A stretch of DNA of 64,000 nt from Tenebrio molitor (GCF_963966145.1 NC_091048.1:13702001-13766000), one strand, 5' to 3'; counted from the first letter of the stretch, positions 1 through 13,388 are shown. Notes: generated by a model from the sequence alone, not told the origin. Numbers and translations: made by a program.

Positions 1-750
1 ACCTCCCTTTCCGCGGCCATTGGGTGGTGCAAAGTACAGTTTATGCCAAAAGGTTAACATTTAGAAATAGAAATTGATCTGTCCGAGGATATTTGCCAGA
101 AATCAACGAGATCAGTTTGAGGAATTTTATTGTTTACTTTACAGTAGCACCCTATATTTGTGTTCTTTTATACTTCGTGAAATCTACATAAGCTCACCAC
201 TAAAACTATAATAATTAATCATAACCATAACCATAGAAGTGTACTTTGCACTTTCTTGAATATACATATTTTAGACCAGCTTTAAAGGCCTTCCAGGCAA
301 CTCAATCTGACATAATCTTGTCGGATAACTTTAGGTGGCCGTGACATCTGAGGGCTTAACTAAATCTGATCGTATGTAGGATTGTTTGATTTAGCTCTTC
401 AGTAGGATTAAACAATAAAAAAATATGATGATTATTATTATTATTCAGTTCAAAAAACGTCGTCAGAGGGCCTCTCAGCCTGCGGCTTTGCTCGCGTATG
501 GGCGCATGTCATACAAATGTCAACAGTTCCCCACCCCCACAGTTGCCACATTAATTTTCGTACATAGTTGCCACACTTATCCACAATCATTTTGAATCAC
601 TCAATGGATATTAAAATGAGGTTATTAATATTAATACGTCTAGCACCTAAAGCTTATTTCATATCTTATATCAGTCAAATTTCAAGTCTGTCCAATTCCG
701 TGCTCCCAATAGTACTATTCTGGACACGGAATCTTGGCCACAAGTACGTA

Positions 751-959
751 CAGTCGACGGACAAATAAAACTGGAATAAAAATGACAATCACATAAGTCA
801 AAATTTACAAATTTGCATCGTTTAATTACGGCTTTATCACAAATAGGTTAACTTTGGTATGATGCATTATATAGACACTGCCAAATATATTGACAATTCA
901 ATAGTCTGATTTACATAGATTAAATTTTAAGTGTCCCAGTTTTATTTGTCCATCGACCG
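751..959. mobile_element. TA-flanked MITE, 209 bp
   Basis: Ends are inverted copies (CAGTCGACGGACAAATAAAA at left, a near-identical copy inverted at right), each bordered by TA. No coding capacity. The TA duplication fits a Tc1/mariner-type non-autonomous element. Confidence 0.75.
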
Positions 960-963
960 TACC

Positions 964-2943
964 TATGTAGTTTTAGTAAATTTAGACAAACTTCAATCTA
1001 CTTCAAAAATCAACATACCTAACCTAACAAATTAAAAAATTAATCTAATTAAGAATTGTTGTGTTTAGGATTGTAAGTATGTAATATCTATAAAAAACAT
1101 AAAACGCAGAACACAATCAGCAATTTTCTTTTTCTAACAAACTTTGATTTAAGAAAATCGATCTAGGTATTGGTTTTTGAATAAAGTGAATTCAAACAGA
1201 GAACCAGACAAAAAAAATTTAAAAACTGTGAAAATAGTTTCTGCATTCCGCAAGCAACAAAAAAAATTATATTAAAATTTATTTAAATATCGAAATAACA
1301 GACACTTCAGTTTTTTAAATATGTGTAGCTTATCGTGATTTACAAAGTACCTATACATCAGGTCACACCATTTGAAGTAATCCATATTTTATAAATCACT
1401 GCCAATGTTCATTGTAAATTTTGTATAGATAATCTTGGCGTTTGCTAAAAATTAGTGTTAGTTATTAATATTCTACTGAAAAATTGGAAAAAAAATATAA
1501 TGAATATGGATTTTGAGTTATTAAAACTTAACCAAACAACAATACACCTGAGTTTAAAGTAATTACGATCAGGAATCAAATAAAACTGATTAACAAGAAA
1601 CAGGTCCGATGACTGCATTTTTCCAAACAAATGGCAAGAATGTACGGAATTAAAATGGGAGGTCACGCTTTGTTCAGGGCACTTTGATGTTGAACCAAAT
1701 GATTACCATCTTTTCTGAAACCTGAAGACTATTTTAAAACGAATGCGAAGAGTCAAAAGTCAAATCCAAAATAGTTCAAGTGTTCTGCCAGCCAAAGCTA
1801 ACACTACATACCTACATATTAATTTTTTTTAAAGTAAATGCAAGCTTAGATTTTTTTTTCTTATATTTGTTGGTAGGTACACACTCCTATGAATTTTCGG
1901 GTTAATCTAATACAGGCACAATAAAATGAAAAATCAGCGCGTGTCAGTGAATTCAATAGAATTCACTATATGCCAACAATGAAAAAATTAAATCCCTAGA
2001 AGTAATTTCATGATTTATACCTACAGGTATTTTCAACGTATTTAAGAAGTTATTAGGTAACATAAATAATGGACGTCTGCAAGATTTCACAGGAAAAACT
2101 TCAATTATTGCAATACTTTATTCAAGTTGATTGCTAACGAGTGTGTAATCGATCTTTATAAATATTTTATCACAGGTCGATAATAAATCGATCAAATGCT
2201 TCACTTGTAGATAGGTATGTCTGTCAGTAAAAATTAAACTACAAAAACGACTACAGTTACTCAACACAAATAATTCCACGTGAATTTTAGATGAATCATA
2301 ATTTTTATATAATACCCAAGCACGATTTCTAGTTTTAGGTGAGAGTTACTTTTTAAAGAAAGTTACGCTTGTTAAAAATTTAATTCAACGAGCAGTAACA
2401 TCTCACGGTAGGTAAAAATTCAACGTTAATTTATCGCAACAAATATGATAAAACCACACCTGAAATTAAAGAGGACAACAACGCAAACAACTTTCAACTA
2501 AAATGCACCAGTAATAAATAATAACATTTGTATTTTACCTTTAATAAAGATTAAAAATGCCACTGTTTTAATTGCTTCAGTCCTGTACCATGCATTCAGA
2601 TTTTGAGCGCATCGTGTCACATTATCAAACATAAACACAAAAAGAATATTCAATAATCAGCGATTTCGAAACGAATATTTATCACTGACCGGACACCAGC
2701 ATACCACCTGTTCGACTCTTCGAGCACTAAATGAATTGAAATTTCCCCGGCCGCTGGCCACGAGTTGCGCGATTTCGCTTGCGCGAAATGCTGAATAAAA
2801 AAACCATTACCTGGACGAATTCACTGGGGTTGGGGGTGAAGTTTTCAAATGAAATCCTTCTGTGGAAGTTCTAAAAAAACAAGACTGAGGAGTGGATTTA
2901 AATAAGTCTAATAAGTAATAATTTAAATAGGTAAGTCTAGATA
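964..2943. other. Gene-free AT-rich stretch
   Basis: I recognise no gene or element here. A GC-richer patch at about 2735-2800 holds a short palindrome (GCGCGATTTCGCTTGCGCGA) and stands out from the AT-rich surroundings; it could be a promoter or a transposon edge, but nothing decides this. Confidence 0.4.
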
Positions 2944-3477
2944 TACAGGTTGGTCCCGATATAACCTGCCAGAAGAAATCCAGTAATAGGTGACGATGAG
3001 TAGAACTCATACACAAAAAATGTATCTAATAAAAGTCTTTTTGCACGAGCGGGCGTGAAATTGAATTTTAAGACGCCGTTAGCGGGCGTAAAATAGCACT
3101 TTTCAGCCCTAGGGCCGGTTTTCAGCCCTAGGGCCATATGCCGTTTTATAAATTTTCGTTGACATTAAAGGCAATAAGTTCAAGGCTGCTGAATTTGCAG
3201 CTTTTGCCACATCGGATGGTGTACAGCAGCTATCATTTTCTTCGCCTTGTAACATAATTAAGCTGCGTTATTTACGCAAATAAACTGAAACTTTCACGTT
3301 TTAATTCTGGTTTTCATTTAAATTTATAAATAACAGAACCATTGTTTTATTACTATGGATATACAGGACCTTCCAAGACGGAGCCCGGGTGCTATTGTAT
3401 CGTCCCAAATGCATTTTCTTTTTTCATTTAGGAATGTATTAGCAGTGTCTCGTGCAAAAAATTTTGTATGTATGACA

Positions 3478-3515
3478 TGCGTGTTAGAGCCCTTGGCTTC
3501 GCCTCGGGCTCTAAT
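3478..3515. repeat. Short palindrome with GC-rich centre
   Basis: TTAGAGCCC and GGGCTCTAA arms surround a TTGGCTTCGCCTC centre. It sits inside the mariner-like element and belongs to the palindrome class listed elsewhere in this window. Confidence 0.6.
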
Positions 3516-3892
3516 CTCACTCCGCGGGCCAAAAACGCCTACTTTACGCCCTTAATACATAAATAACGATTTCGTTTTCGAGATAAAAATAATTGAAAAT
3601 TTGGTCAACATTTGCTGTACGCTAATGAGTTAATCGGTTTTAAAAAGGTAATTCTGGTTAGTTGGCTGCAATTTCTTTAGCAACGGTACCTGCAACACCT
3701 ATGACATTTGTCAAGTTTAATTTTAAATTTGCGAATCCTTCAAAAAGTTATGGCGAAACACATGGTAATTCAAGACCGGCAAGGCGACCAAACGGCGAGC
3801 GTTTTCCTGAAGGAGTCCTTCCGTCCCGTTGACTTTTGTGGAGCTACATCTGCATTTATGTGAGGTTGGTTCTGACTAATTCCAATACGATG

Positions 3893-4126
3893 GCGTCCCC
3901 GATCCTCCATTTAACCCCTCTGGATTTTAATTTTTGGGGCCACACGAAAGATTTGGTATACGAAGTTGAAATAAATACAAAAGGCCAACTCCAGAAACGC
4001 GTAACATACGCCGCGAACCAGATTCGTAAAAACCCAGAAATGCTGAATTCTGTTTATGAAAATTGGTACCGGCGTACTCAAATGTGCTTAAATGCCAACA
4101 GAAGGCACATAGAACTTTTATTATAA
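3893..4126 (+). pseudogene. Mariner-type transposase C-terminus remnant
   Basis: The frame reads SPILHLTPLDFNFWGH, then LVYE and INTK, and ends with RRHIELLL and a stop. In mariner transposases this block is SPDLTPLDFFLWGH, holding the third catalytic Asp, with a C-terminal GxHIExLL. Here the Asp of SPD is Ile, so the catalytic residue is lost. The two catalytic Asp motifs expected upstream are not readable. It lies inside the TA-flanked element at 2946-4905. Family placement is secure; subfamily is not. Confidence 0.8.
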
Positions 4127-4277
4127 AATAATTTCTCTAGTCTAGGTTACCTTTCATTAGTTAGTAGATATTCTCAGTTAGAGTTGAAAGTACGACTATG
4201 TAAAGTGTAAATAAATTTATTCAATACATTATTTTGGCTATTTAACCACAATTAAGACGATACTCTTATTACCAGTG

Positions 4278-4460
4278 TTAGGACAAAATAGTACCGGACA
4301 GTCGACCAGTACAACTTTGCGTAATCCCTCGCTGGCACATAAACACGATTCAGCTGGTTTGCCTGTTGTTTAAAGCGAACCAGCTGAATCGTGTTTATAT
4401 GTGAGCGGGGTATTACGCAAAGTTGTATTGGTCGACTTGTCCGGGACTATTCTGTCCTAA
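4278..4460. mobile_element. Foldback MITE, 183 bp near-perfect palindrome
   Basis: About 80-bp arms starting TTAGGACAAAATAGTACCGG and ending in the inverse, around an 18-nt loop near 4361-4378. No coding capacity. It is nested in the mariner-like element. Confidence 0.85.
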
Positions 4461-5532
4461 GACTGCTGTGTAATACAGTTCTTCCACAATTTTGCACACA
4501 CTACCTCTATATTTATTTACACATTGAGGAACACCACTTTATTTATTACTCATTCATCTCAGTCTACAAAATCAGCTTTTGTACCTAAATAAGCTGGTGA
4601 ATTAACGCACACAGTGTACAGCGTTTCCAATAAATGTCATTAATTTGATTTAGTTTGTCAGATTTGAGATTTGTCATAAACGATTCAGGTACCTATGTTG
4701 CTTAGATACTGTCATCCTTACAAACACCAACAATTAATTCCTGAGTAGGTACGTATTTTTGTGGTCAGCAGCGTCGAATGGGTGTGGATAGGGGTTAACT
4801 TATCGTCATTATTTTAGACCTAATGAAGAGGGGTTTTTTGGACTTGTTAGATTCTCCTAATGACCCAAAATTTTTTTGGCTATTTGGTTATATCGGGACC
4901 ACCTGTATAGAAATATAAAAACTTTTGTAGTTATACTTCGTCCAGCGAGATTGAGAGATTTTAAATTGTAGACTTGTAACTTGTAACCCAACACTCCAAA
5001 TGCACTATAATACATTAATTAGAGCATAATTTCAGGGCAAAAATGTTACTGCTTGAAGGATAGGCATATGTATTTCAAATTTTGTACTACCTACCGTGCG
5101 ATCGAATATAAAAAAATCGAGAGGGCCGTGATTAATACGCTTCAGTTGGCAACACGTAAAAATTTCATTCAAATGTCATCACTCATCAGATATCATTACA
5201 ATAGTAACTGTCATTATTAAATTGACTATTCAAATTTTTCCAGCTTCCAGGAACTGCTTTTTTGAATAACTTTCTTCAAAAAATATGTCTTTTTTATAAA
5301 GAAATTATACAATTTCACTTTTTTACTATTATAGTGTTGGGAATTTATTTACATATTATTTGTACCTATAGTTTGGGAACGAGAAATTGGAACTTTCTTC
5401 ACTTGCAATGGGTTTAGGGTAGGTTGTAAATATAATAATGAAGATTTACGACTAGAAGCACTTCATTCCAGGAGGCACAAACAATCTGCATTTTGCCGAT
5501 ACTCGGCATCCTTTTTTAATAACTAGCAGGTA

Positions 5533-6696
5533 AACTCCGTCCATTTTCAATATACATTACTGTTAGGGATTTTTTTTTTTGTCTTGCAAAGAAAGTGTTT
5601 TATTTTTTCTAATATTGAACATTCAAAGCGGGCGTTTTGAATTTGTCAAAAAATTTGACACTGTCAGATTATAAGTAATTATTAAAAAAAATACGATTAA
5701 GTAGCGATATCATGGGGGCCACAGGCGGTGTTATAAAGAGAAAATGCCTCACTTTAGAGATAAAACAAAGTGTTCACCGGTGTTTTAAAAACATTTGGGA
5801 TGTAAATGGTCCAATTACATCCCAAATGTTTTTGGGGAGAATGCCCGTTTACCGAATGGTTGGGGAAATTTTTGCCGGAAGTTGATAAATCCACTTTTAA
5901 TTTAAATTGATCTATTTAAAATGTTAGCTTCAATCTCCTACAGATATCTGAAGAAAAAGTACGAGGTAGGGAATTTCTGGATCGGGGGCACAGGCACAGA
6001 ATGGAAACGACGCACGATAGAACAGTGAAGAAATATTTGCGCCGTTGTGCGCTTTTTTTTTAATTACAAGATCGCCGGCCTTCAGGCTTGACTTGAGAGG
6101 GTTTGCTCCTGAGCACTATTCATTTTGAATGTATCATGCTTCCACTCTGTGTCCTGGCTCTGAAATCTTTTCGTTAAAATCTGTTTATGTTTATTAAGGT
6201 ACACCTACTTTATTAAGGTACACCTACTTTATTGCTGGTTTCAATGCCGGTATTTAATATTAACCTGTATTATATATACCATATTTTAAGCAAAATATTC
6301 AAAATTAGTTTAATTTGCTTGATTGTGGGACTCGATTAGAGATTTGTCAAAAATGACAATAATCGTACATTATAACCTCTTCAAAATACACATAACCTGA
6401 GTTGTTATCTGTGACATTGCATTTACAGTAGAAAAAAGTTGTATCCTATTACACCACAAAAAAAATCACTAGATTTAGTAGTGTATAAAGGATGTTTTTT
6501 AAATTTGGCGTCGAAGTAAGCGTTGGAGACTCGATTGAGATCGCACCACTAGTGTAAAAACGTAAGATTTCAACAGCTGATCCGTGATCACTGATCCGTA
6601 ACCTGTAATCTGTATAGTGCGTTCACAATCGACAGTTCAACGCCTACTTCGACGCCAAATTTAAAAAAACACCCGTTATTGAAAATGGATGGAGTT
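5533..6696 (+). mobile_element. Pogo/mariner-like element, copy 1
   Basis: Ends AACTCCGTCCATTTTCAATA and its inverse, each flanked by TA. A frame from the ATG at 5712 begins MGATGGVIKRKCLTLE; KRKxLTLE is typical of the N-terminal helix-turn-helix of pogo/Tigger proteins. The frame soon stops. A second copy lies inverted at 45952-47174, which defines the element. The TA-type MITE at 6488-6676 is inserted close to the right end. Superfamily assignment is an inference from the short motif and the TA duplication. Confidence 0.65.
6488..6676. mobile_element. TA-type MITE family A, copy 1 (nested)
   Basis: 189 bp with inverted ends (AAGGATGTTTTTTAAATTTG at left). Comparing with the intact pogo-like copy shows that the host read GTGTATATTG and that TA was duplicated on insertion. 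A second copy is at 49253-49428. Confidence 0.85.
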
Positions 6697-7181
6697 TATA
6701 CGTCTGCAGGCATTAGGTACAGAAAAAACATCCACCACCAAGAAAATATAACTGAACAACAGTTTTTCAACAAAACACAGGTAATAATATACTATGTGAC
6801 AAATAAAGGTAAACACACCTTCATTGATCTTGATTTTCTGTTGTCATCCTACGACGTCCGGCGCCCCTAGCCCTGTGTTCACGGCCTTATTGAGTCCATG
6901 CCTGATGATATCTTAAAATGGTGGGGCAAAAATGACCGGTCTCTTACCTGTAACCTGTAAGTGTATGTACTACCTACCGGTAAGTGGATTGTAAACTGTT
7001 TCTTTGTTAATGTGATTTATGATTTCAGTCAATATTTCTATTAGATGTAAAAATACTATAGTTTGGTCCGCCAAGGGTGGGTACTATCCTGTGGGTAGCT
7101 TAGGTACCTCGCAAGATAAAACATTCAAACATAACTACTTCTGTATGAACCACCGGACAAATCCATTGTTGTTGGAATATA

Positions 7182-7652
7182 CAGGGTGATTTTGAAAGTT
7201 GTGCAGATATTTTAATCACGAGCTCATGTAGAACTCGGAAAAAATTCTATGTCAAAAAATAAAATGACATTTATTTTTGAGCTAAAATTTTTTTTAATTG
7301 CTTTTAGTCTTCTACGTTGTCAAACAACCTCGTAGGTAAAATTTCGGCACATTTTAAAAATACACCCTGTATATCATATTTTATAAAACGTACACCAATG
7401 CGGTTTCCTTGTTTTACAGCATATTTCCTATAGGTTACTTCGCATTGGCGTACATTTTATAAAACATGATATGCAAGGGTGTATTTTTAAAATGTGCGGA
7501 AATTTTACCTACGAGGTTGTAGGACAACGTGGAAAACTAAAAGCAATTAAAAAAAATTGTAGCTCAAAAAATAAATGTCATTTTATTTTTTGACTTTTTT
7601 TTAAATATTTTTTCCGAGTTAAAAGATCTGCACAACTTTCAAAGTCACCCTG
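7182..7652. mobile_element. Long foldback element, 471 bp
   Basis: Ends CAGGGTGATTTTGAAAGTTG and its inverse, flanked by TA at 7180-7181 and 7653-7654. Nearly the entire length is self-complementary, with arms of about 220 bp around a centre near 7415. It would give a long hairpin RNA if transcribed. Confidence 0.85.
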
Positions 7653-7676
7653 TACATTGTTAAATTTAAAACATTT

Positions 7677-7840
7677 AGGGCCAGTTTATAGAAAGAGAAT
7701 TAAATATTTAATTCGAATTAAATTTTAACGCGCGATTAACCCGTGAATCCGAAACTTCAATTGGTTCAATCTGATCACGTGTTCAGTTAATTTCGCATTT
7801 GATTACGATTAACTTAATTTCGCTTCTGTAAACTGGCCCT
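7677..7840. mobile_element. MITE, 164 bp
   Basis: Inverted ends AGGGCCAGTTTATAGAAAGA and the inverse of TCTGTAAACTGGCCCT. No coding capacity. It follows directly on the foldback element at 7182-7652. Confidence 0.65.
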
Positions 7841-8181
7841 GATTTTTAATCAGGCCCTTCGAACAATTTACTACAAAACACAAATACCAACACCTCATTA
7901 CCGTCCTAGTCACGAACATTAGTAATAAGACTTGTGTTTAATTTTATTGCACAGAATTCTACTACCGCTGGCCAAAAAAAAAACTCATACACAGATGACA
8001 GAACAACAGATCCAAAAATTAAAAATTTTAGTTGTGTAGGTAAACATCGCTTTTTTAATAAAGGTTATGTATGGATAGGCAGAGATGCATAAAGTCCGTT
8101 TTTTTATAAACAATTGTCAAAGTGTTGTCAGGTTGGCAGAAAATTCGAAACAGTGAATTTTATAAATCACGTTTGGAACAT

Positions 8182-8485
8182 TAGCTGCTTTCCATTCAAT
8201 ATCCTTACGCCCCTAGTGCTTGAAGCCTCGTACTTCTCGGAGCTGCTCGAGAGCAGTTATGAAAGGAAAGGTTAAAATGTGCGAACTTTGAGTTGAAATG
8301 CCCGTGGTTAAAATCCTAGGTTAAAATGCACGTTTGGGCCACACGCCCCTGCACGAAAGGTGGTCCTTGAGGGGAAAGGGAACGGTAAAACCAATGAGCG
8401 TGATGCCCACCGTTTCTAGCAAATGTGGGGTTTCAAGCTCAGGAGCAGCTCCGAACGGTTCTTTTGACCGAATGGAAAGCAGCTA
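8182..8485. mobile_element. MITE with 16-bp inverted ends
   Basis: TAGCTGCTTTCCATTC at the left and its perfect complement GAATGGAAAGCAGCTA at the right. The 304-bp interior is GC-richer than its surroundings and holds no long frame. Confidence 0.65.
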
Positions 8486-9224
8486 TTTTGACTTTTGAAA
8501 TTGTCACCGATTGTCACATTTGACAATTTAAATTTGTAACCCGCCAAAAGTTTGTTAACATTTTGTTGAAGTGAAAATTATGGCTTCATTGGCTTCACGT
8601 AAGAAAGGCACAGGACAACCACTGTTGGAACGTGAAAAACTTTCAATAGTTATAGTAAATTCAAAAAACTCCTGGACTGTCAAAATTAAATTTTAAATAA
8701 AATGCTTTGTTTTGACTGTACTTGGGTATAAAAATGTTTCACTAGAGTGTACCCACGTCAAGATCTAGTTACAAAATATATTTAGGTTATGTTTTTCTTT
8801 TTAATTATTGAACTAAAAATGTTTTGAACACTTGAAACGAAATGCAGCAACTAAAAGAACTAGAGCAATTTAATCACGTTTATAAAAAACACAAAGAAAA
8901 ACAGACAAACTGAAAAAAACAGGTAGGTAAAAACTAAACAATAACCAAAATTGAAAATCGCTTCCCATACTTGTGTGAGTCAGATTCCGCTAAGGATATA
9001 TTGGGTGGAACATCTCTCATACCCACATAGTTAACAAATCAGCTTTAATTAGGTTTTCATTTTCACAATGCAAAATGCTGTTTCTCCACAGTTGGGTTAA
9101 AATCAGAAACGTTTTTTTGTTGAAGGTATGGCTTTATAATATAATAATTTGTTTAAGGGGCCTCTTCTCTCGCGCCACCATAGTTCGTTTTGAATTTTCC
9201 ATTTTGACCTTTTTACAAAATATA

Positions 9225-9462
9225 TCGTGTGTTCCAATAAAAACTCACTCGCAGTAAGCCATGACTATAGAGATAGATAGACTGGTCATGTCGATTTTAG
9301 GATCATTGGAAGTAGTTCATTTGTTACTTACAAATTTTCATCATATTGTGAATGACAGATAACCTATAAATTTACTTTAGTAGTTCATTTCACATCTGGT
9401 ACTAAGACATACTTCACTTTTGTCATGGCTTGCTGCGAGTGAGTTTTTTGTGGAACACACGA
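9225..9462. mobile_element. TA-flanked MITE, 238 bp
   Basis: Ends TCGTGTGTTCC and GGAACACACGA, followed inward by CTCACTCGCAG and its inverse, and bordered by TATA on both sides. Confidence 0.75.
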
Positions 9463-9834
9463 TATAATCTATTCCATCTTTAAAAAAACGATAGGTTGCC
9501 ATGCTTTAATTTTGTTAAATTGGCAGGACTGAGGAAAGTAGTAGTTATATTTCATTTCATTTTGGTTGTAAATCTTTTGTAACTAAATTTGAAGTGCTAT
9601 GTTGCAAGATGATTCTAAAACAAAAAATAAATAAAGTTATCAATAAATGTCATTTTGACGTTTTTCCAATTTATTTTAAATTAGACAACACAAAGTAATA
9701 ATTTAAAGGGTTTACTACAAGTGCATAATGCCAAAAGTTGTGTTTGTCGAGTGTTGAAGGGCTAGACGAGGTAGGGCCGATCTAAGTAATGATGCTATTA
9801 TTAATAGATTGATGGATATCTTCAATGTGAGAAC

Positions 9835-11257
9835 CAGTGGCGTAGATAGCTTTTTGCTTTGGGGGGGGTCCACGTACTTTTGCATTAAGTTTTTGGTTTT
9901 CAATGTAGTTTCCTACTTATAACACTAGAATATGAAATTATCACAATACGACTTGAAGGAACACATGTTTATTGTTTATACTTACTCATGTTGAAAAAAA
10001 AAAAAACCTCAAAGAACAATTTTAGATAAATAGTCCAGCACGGAAAAAAATCGCCAAAAATTATGCTGTTTTAATTAAAAAAAGATCATGATTTAAACAA
10101 ATACGTACGTATAGTCGCGATCATTAAATTTTGGTCATCAATGTCATTCTTTGACGCAATTTAAATGGTCCATTGTGTTCAGGCCGTTAGCCCTACTGGT
10201 GGGGGTTACCACCCCCCCTAACGCAAACCCTTGTTAGTTCTATATCGCACTTGTAACTGAGAAATAAAACCAGAAATATCATTTCAATAAGTCTTTTTTT
10301 GCTTCACCAATTTTAAAAGCGCCAAACGATATCGCAAATCTGGTCCTGGTCCGCGATCACATTGTAAAACGGTCGTACCTAAATATCATAACCTATCATC
10401 ATGTCGTATGACATTAATTTTCATTTTTTTACACTTTGTTGACGTGGACATAATCCGCTAGGGATTTTTCTTTAATTTGTGACACCAAATTTTGAAATGA
10501 CATTGACGACCAAAATTTATTGCTCGCGACAGTACTTAGGCAGGCAGGCAACGTTCACGTTGGGCAGGCAACGTTCACGTTGTTTTGGTATAACGAGAGG
10601 CCATGATTAATTTTTTTAACGTTGGACACACTGTTTGATTTCTGTCACTAAAGTGCCTGACATGCGGACCTATTAAAATGAACATAACATGTTGCTGAAT
10701 TTCCCGCGATGTCTGAGTATTCTTCTATTGCAAAGTAGTAAAACTGACAAAAATGCACTAGACATTGACGCTATTTATAACCTCAAACTTAAAAAAATAT
10801 AACCTAATTCAACAGACACCGTTACTAAAATTAAATGCAACATTTCCATGGCCTCCCATTAGGCCAAAACAACGTGAATGCATTTTATGTAGTCGATCTT
10901 TCAATTTTTAAATCGTGATTTTTTTTTCAATACTTTATGTATAGGTACAGTGCAAAGGTGCCAAAGGTAATTGCATGGTAAAACTCATACCCCCTCTTAA
11001 CTTTTGTTCAGATGAAAATATTCAAACCATTTTTGGAACAAAGTTGGAAAAATTTTTAAACTAAACTGTCAAAAAAGTTGTGAAAAAAATATTTTAGTAA
11101 AAGTATTTTCTTGCCACTATCATTTTTAGCAGGCTGAAATGTTAGTTAACTTTTGCCACCTTCATTTTAAAAAAAGTATTATTCAGTTGTGAAAGAATAT
11201 GGATGAGCTCTGGGGGGGGTCCGGACCCCCTGGACCCCCCCCTTATCTACGCCACTG
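9835..11257. mobile_element. Non-autonomous hAT element with perfect 8-bp duplication
   Basis: Ends CAGTGGCGTAGATA and TATCTACGCCACTG are inverted, and GTGAGAAC is directly repeated at 9827-9834 and 11258-11265. An 8-bp duplication and CAGTGGCG ends are diagnostic of hAT elements. The 1423-bp interior has no transposase frame. It carries a 19-bp unit in tandem at about 10543-10580, a possible inner inverted-repeat pair (about 10570 and 10882), and a partial copy of the 15-kb repeat at 10985-11110. Confidence 0.9.
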
Positions 11258-11265
11258 GTGAGAAC

Positions 11266-12343
11266 AATTAATTTGTATTCGATGAAATCCTGAACTGTAT
11301 AATTAATTTATAGGTGGGAAATAATATAAAAGGTCTGGAGGATACTAGAACAACAAAAAAAGGAAAATCAGAAAAGTGGAACCATTTTTTAAAAGAGATC
11401 TGAACGAAATTATTCGTGGGCAAAACATTAGAAGATGATTCGGAATCTAATGATGAAGATAATTCTGAAGATGAAATAATGGAGGAGGTTAAAGTGTAGA
11501 TGTCTTTTAAAAAAAGTGATTCCATTTTGGAGAACTTATCCGTTTTCTGCTTGTTAAACTAAAGCAAGCGTTCTTGAAACTCATTCAACGACTAAAGCCT
11601 CCACTAGGTGTATACATTTTGATTTGTCTTTTTTTTTCAATTGCTATTTTTAATAAAAAATGCTGGGTTCTCTATTAATTTCTTGTAATACAGCTTCAAT
11701 CGATTCGCAAAAAAGCGTGGCAACACTGTGCCTTCAAAATTTTCAGAATTCCTAACCAAACTTTTATTCAGATATACAGGATGAAATCTGTCAGATTGTC
11801 ATGGCCAAGCATCGTTTTTTTAAAGTTGGAATACATTATACTTAAATAATTTTGCAATTTATTTGACAATGTCAATTTAAACAAATGATTAGTTTGAAAA
11901 ATCAAAAAATCATAGATACCGACCAGACAATATGAAAATAACTAGTGATTTAACCAACCTAACAACTCCAATTTTGATTTTGACAGTCCAGATGTTTTTT
12001 GAATAGACTTTAGGTATTGTGAAGATGTTAATTCAGAAAAGCCAAACTTTTTAACAAAGAAAATCTGCGAAAAAGCGGCTCGTATTTTTGATGTACTGAT
12101 TTGTCGTCTAAATTTTTAATTTCCTCTAAATAATTCGTTTTAAAATTCGTTCTACAGCCGTGTTTAAAATAATAAGTTTTACTTAGTGTTAAGACCCCAA
12201 AAAAATGGCGAAATAAGATTAATTTCGTTCGTTTTACTTTCATCGTTGACACACGTATCTCAAACCAGTCTCAAACTCACAAACATATGCAACATAACCT
12301 CATTAATGATCTAGGGAAAATCTAGGGTGAAACCGAGATAGAA
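11266..12343. other. Unassigned stretch with an acidic frame
   Basis: No gene recognised. A short plus-strand frame around 11425-11498 ends in an acidic run (EDDSESNDEDNSEDE) before a stop. It looks like the C-terminal scrap of some protein, but I cannot name it. The rest is AT-rich. Confidence 0.35.
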
Positions 12344-12946
12344 CTGGACTTCAAAATCAAAAATCCACCAACACGGCATTCTACCTCGAAAATACGGGGT
12401 GATCAAGAAGGACTGTTTAAGTTGGTAACACTGGATCGTATTTTAAATCGTATAACAGGAGTAACTTCCGGTTGATGGTGGCTTGTTGTTGTTAATGCTA
12501 TACCTATATCAGATATTTGTCAAATAAACCAACAAAACATATCCAGTTGCAGTGTTATAAATAACCCAATTAAAAAATTTTCTTAATTGTATTGCCAACT
12601 TAAACAGTCCTTCTTGATCACCCGGTACAACCGACAACGTCGCCAACTTTTGTTTTTAGTGTGTCAGAAAAACGTGGGGTTATGAAATAAAACTGTTGAC
12701 AGTCGTTTTGGTCGTAGTTCATCGTGTTTTTTAAATTCTTCGAAGCACTTAATGAGCGCTCGCTTTAATTTAGCGGTTAAAAAACTCCTTGTTTATCGAG
12801 GCATTTTTATAAATTGATATTTGTGACAAACTGAAGGTCAAATTTTGGCGGTTGGGCCAACACAAAAAAAAAATGAAACTTATTCTAGGGATTTCTTTTT
12901 TTCTGCCAACATAATTCAACAGGTGGTGGATTTTTGATTTTGAAAC
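12344..12946. repeat. Inverted-end repeat holding a nested MITE
   Basis: TTCAAAATCAAAAATCCACC near the left edge is inverted near 12920-12946 as GGTGGATTTTTGATTTTGAA. The same type of end bounds the element at 29997-30349. The MITE at 12395-12625 sits inside it. Confidence 0.5.
12395..12625. mobile_element. TA-type MITE family B, intact copy
   Basis: 231 bp with inverted ends CGGGGTGATCAAGAAGGACT, flanked by TA. The same family is at 33459-34424, where another element splits it. Comparing the two confirms both boundaries. Confidence 0.9.
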
Positions 12947-13266
12947 AGATTATAGGTTTGATTTTTTGTTTGGCCATTAAACGGTTACTTTATCAACACA
13001 AACCTCAGCAGCAATTCCCCGTGTCTCTTAAACGTTGCGCTATAGTCTGTTTTTGAGTTTCAGTTAAACTCATTTTTTCGCATTGACTTTGACACTGACA
13101 ATAACGTTTAACGTTGTAGACTTTGATTTACAATACTAAAATTTTGGCTGTACGAGTTTTACCAGGCGAGAAATGGAACAATCCATAATGTTACTTAATT
13201 ACATAACATACACACCGCTTTAAATATAGGTAGGGTTAATTTAATTATAGTAGTTTATTTAATGAG

Positions 13267-13388
13267 TTCGTGCGTAACTTGGGCCCAATTGGGCCTTTAT
13301 TGGCACTCGTGGGCCTTTCAAACGCTCGTTTCACTCGCGTTTTAAAATGGCCCACTCGTGCCAAAAAAGGTCCAATTTACACACGAAC
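13267..13388. repeat. Palindrome with GC-rich centre
   Basis: Arms of about 45 bp (GGGCC, GGCACTCGTGGGCC and inverse) around AACGCTCGTTTCACTCGCGT. No coding capacity. Confidence 0.65.

Larger units (their letters stand above)
2946..4905 (+). mobile_element. Mariner-like element with TA duplication
   Basis: Inverted ends (CAGGTTGGTCCCGATATAAC at left; its complement GGTTATATCGGGACCACCTG at right) are each flanked by TA. The 1960-bp interior carries a decayed transposase C-terminus at 3893-4126 and later insertions: palindromes near 3020-3140 and 3478-3515 and a foldback MITE at 4278-4460. The left transposase half is not readable, so the element is dead. Confidence 0.8.
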
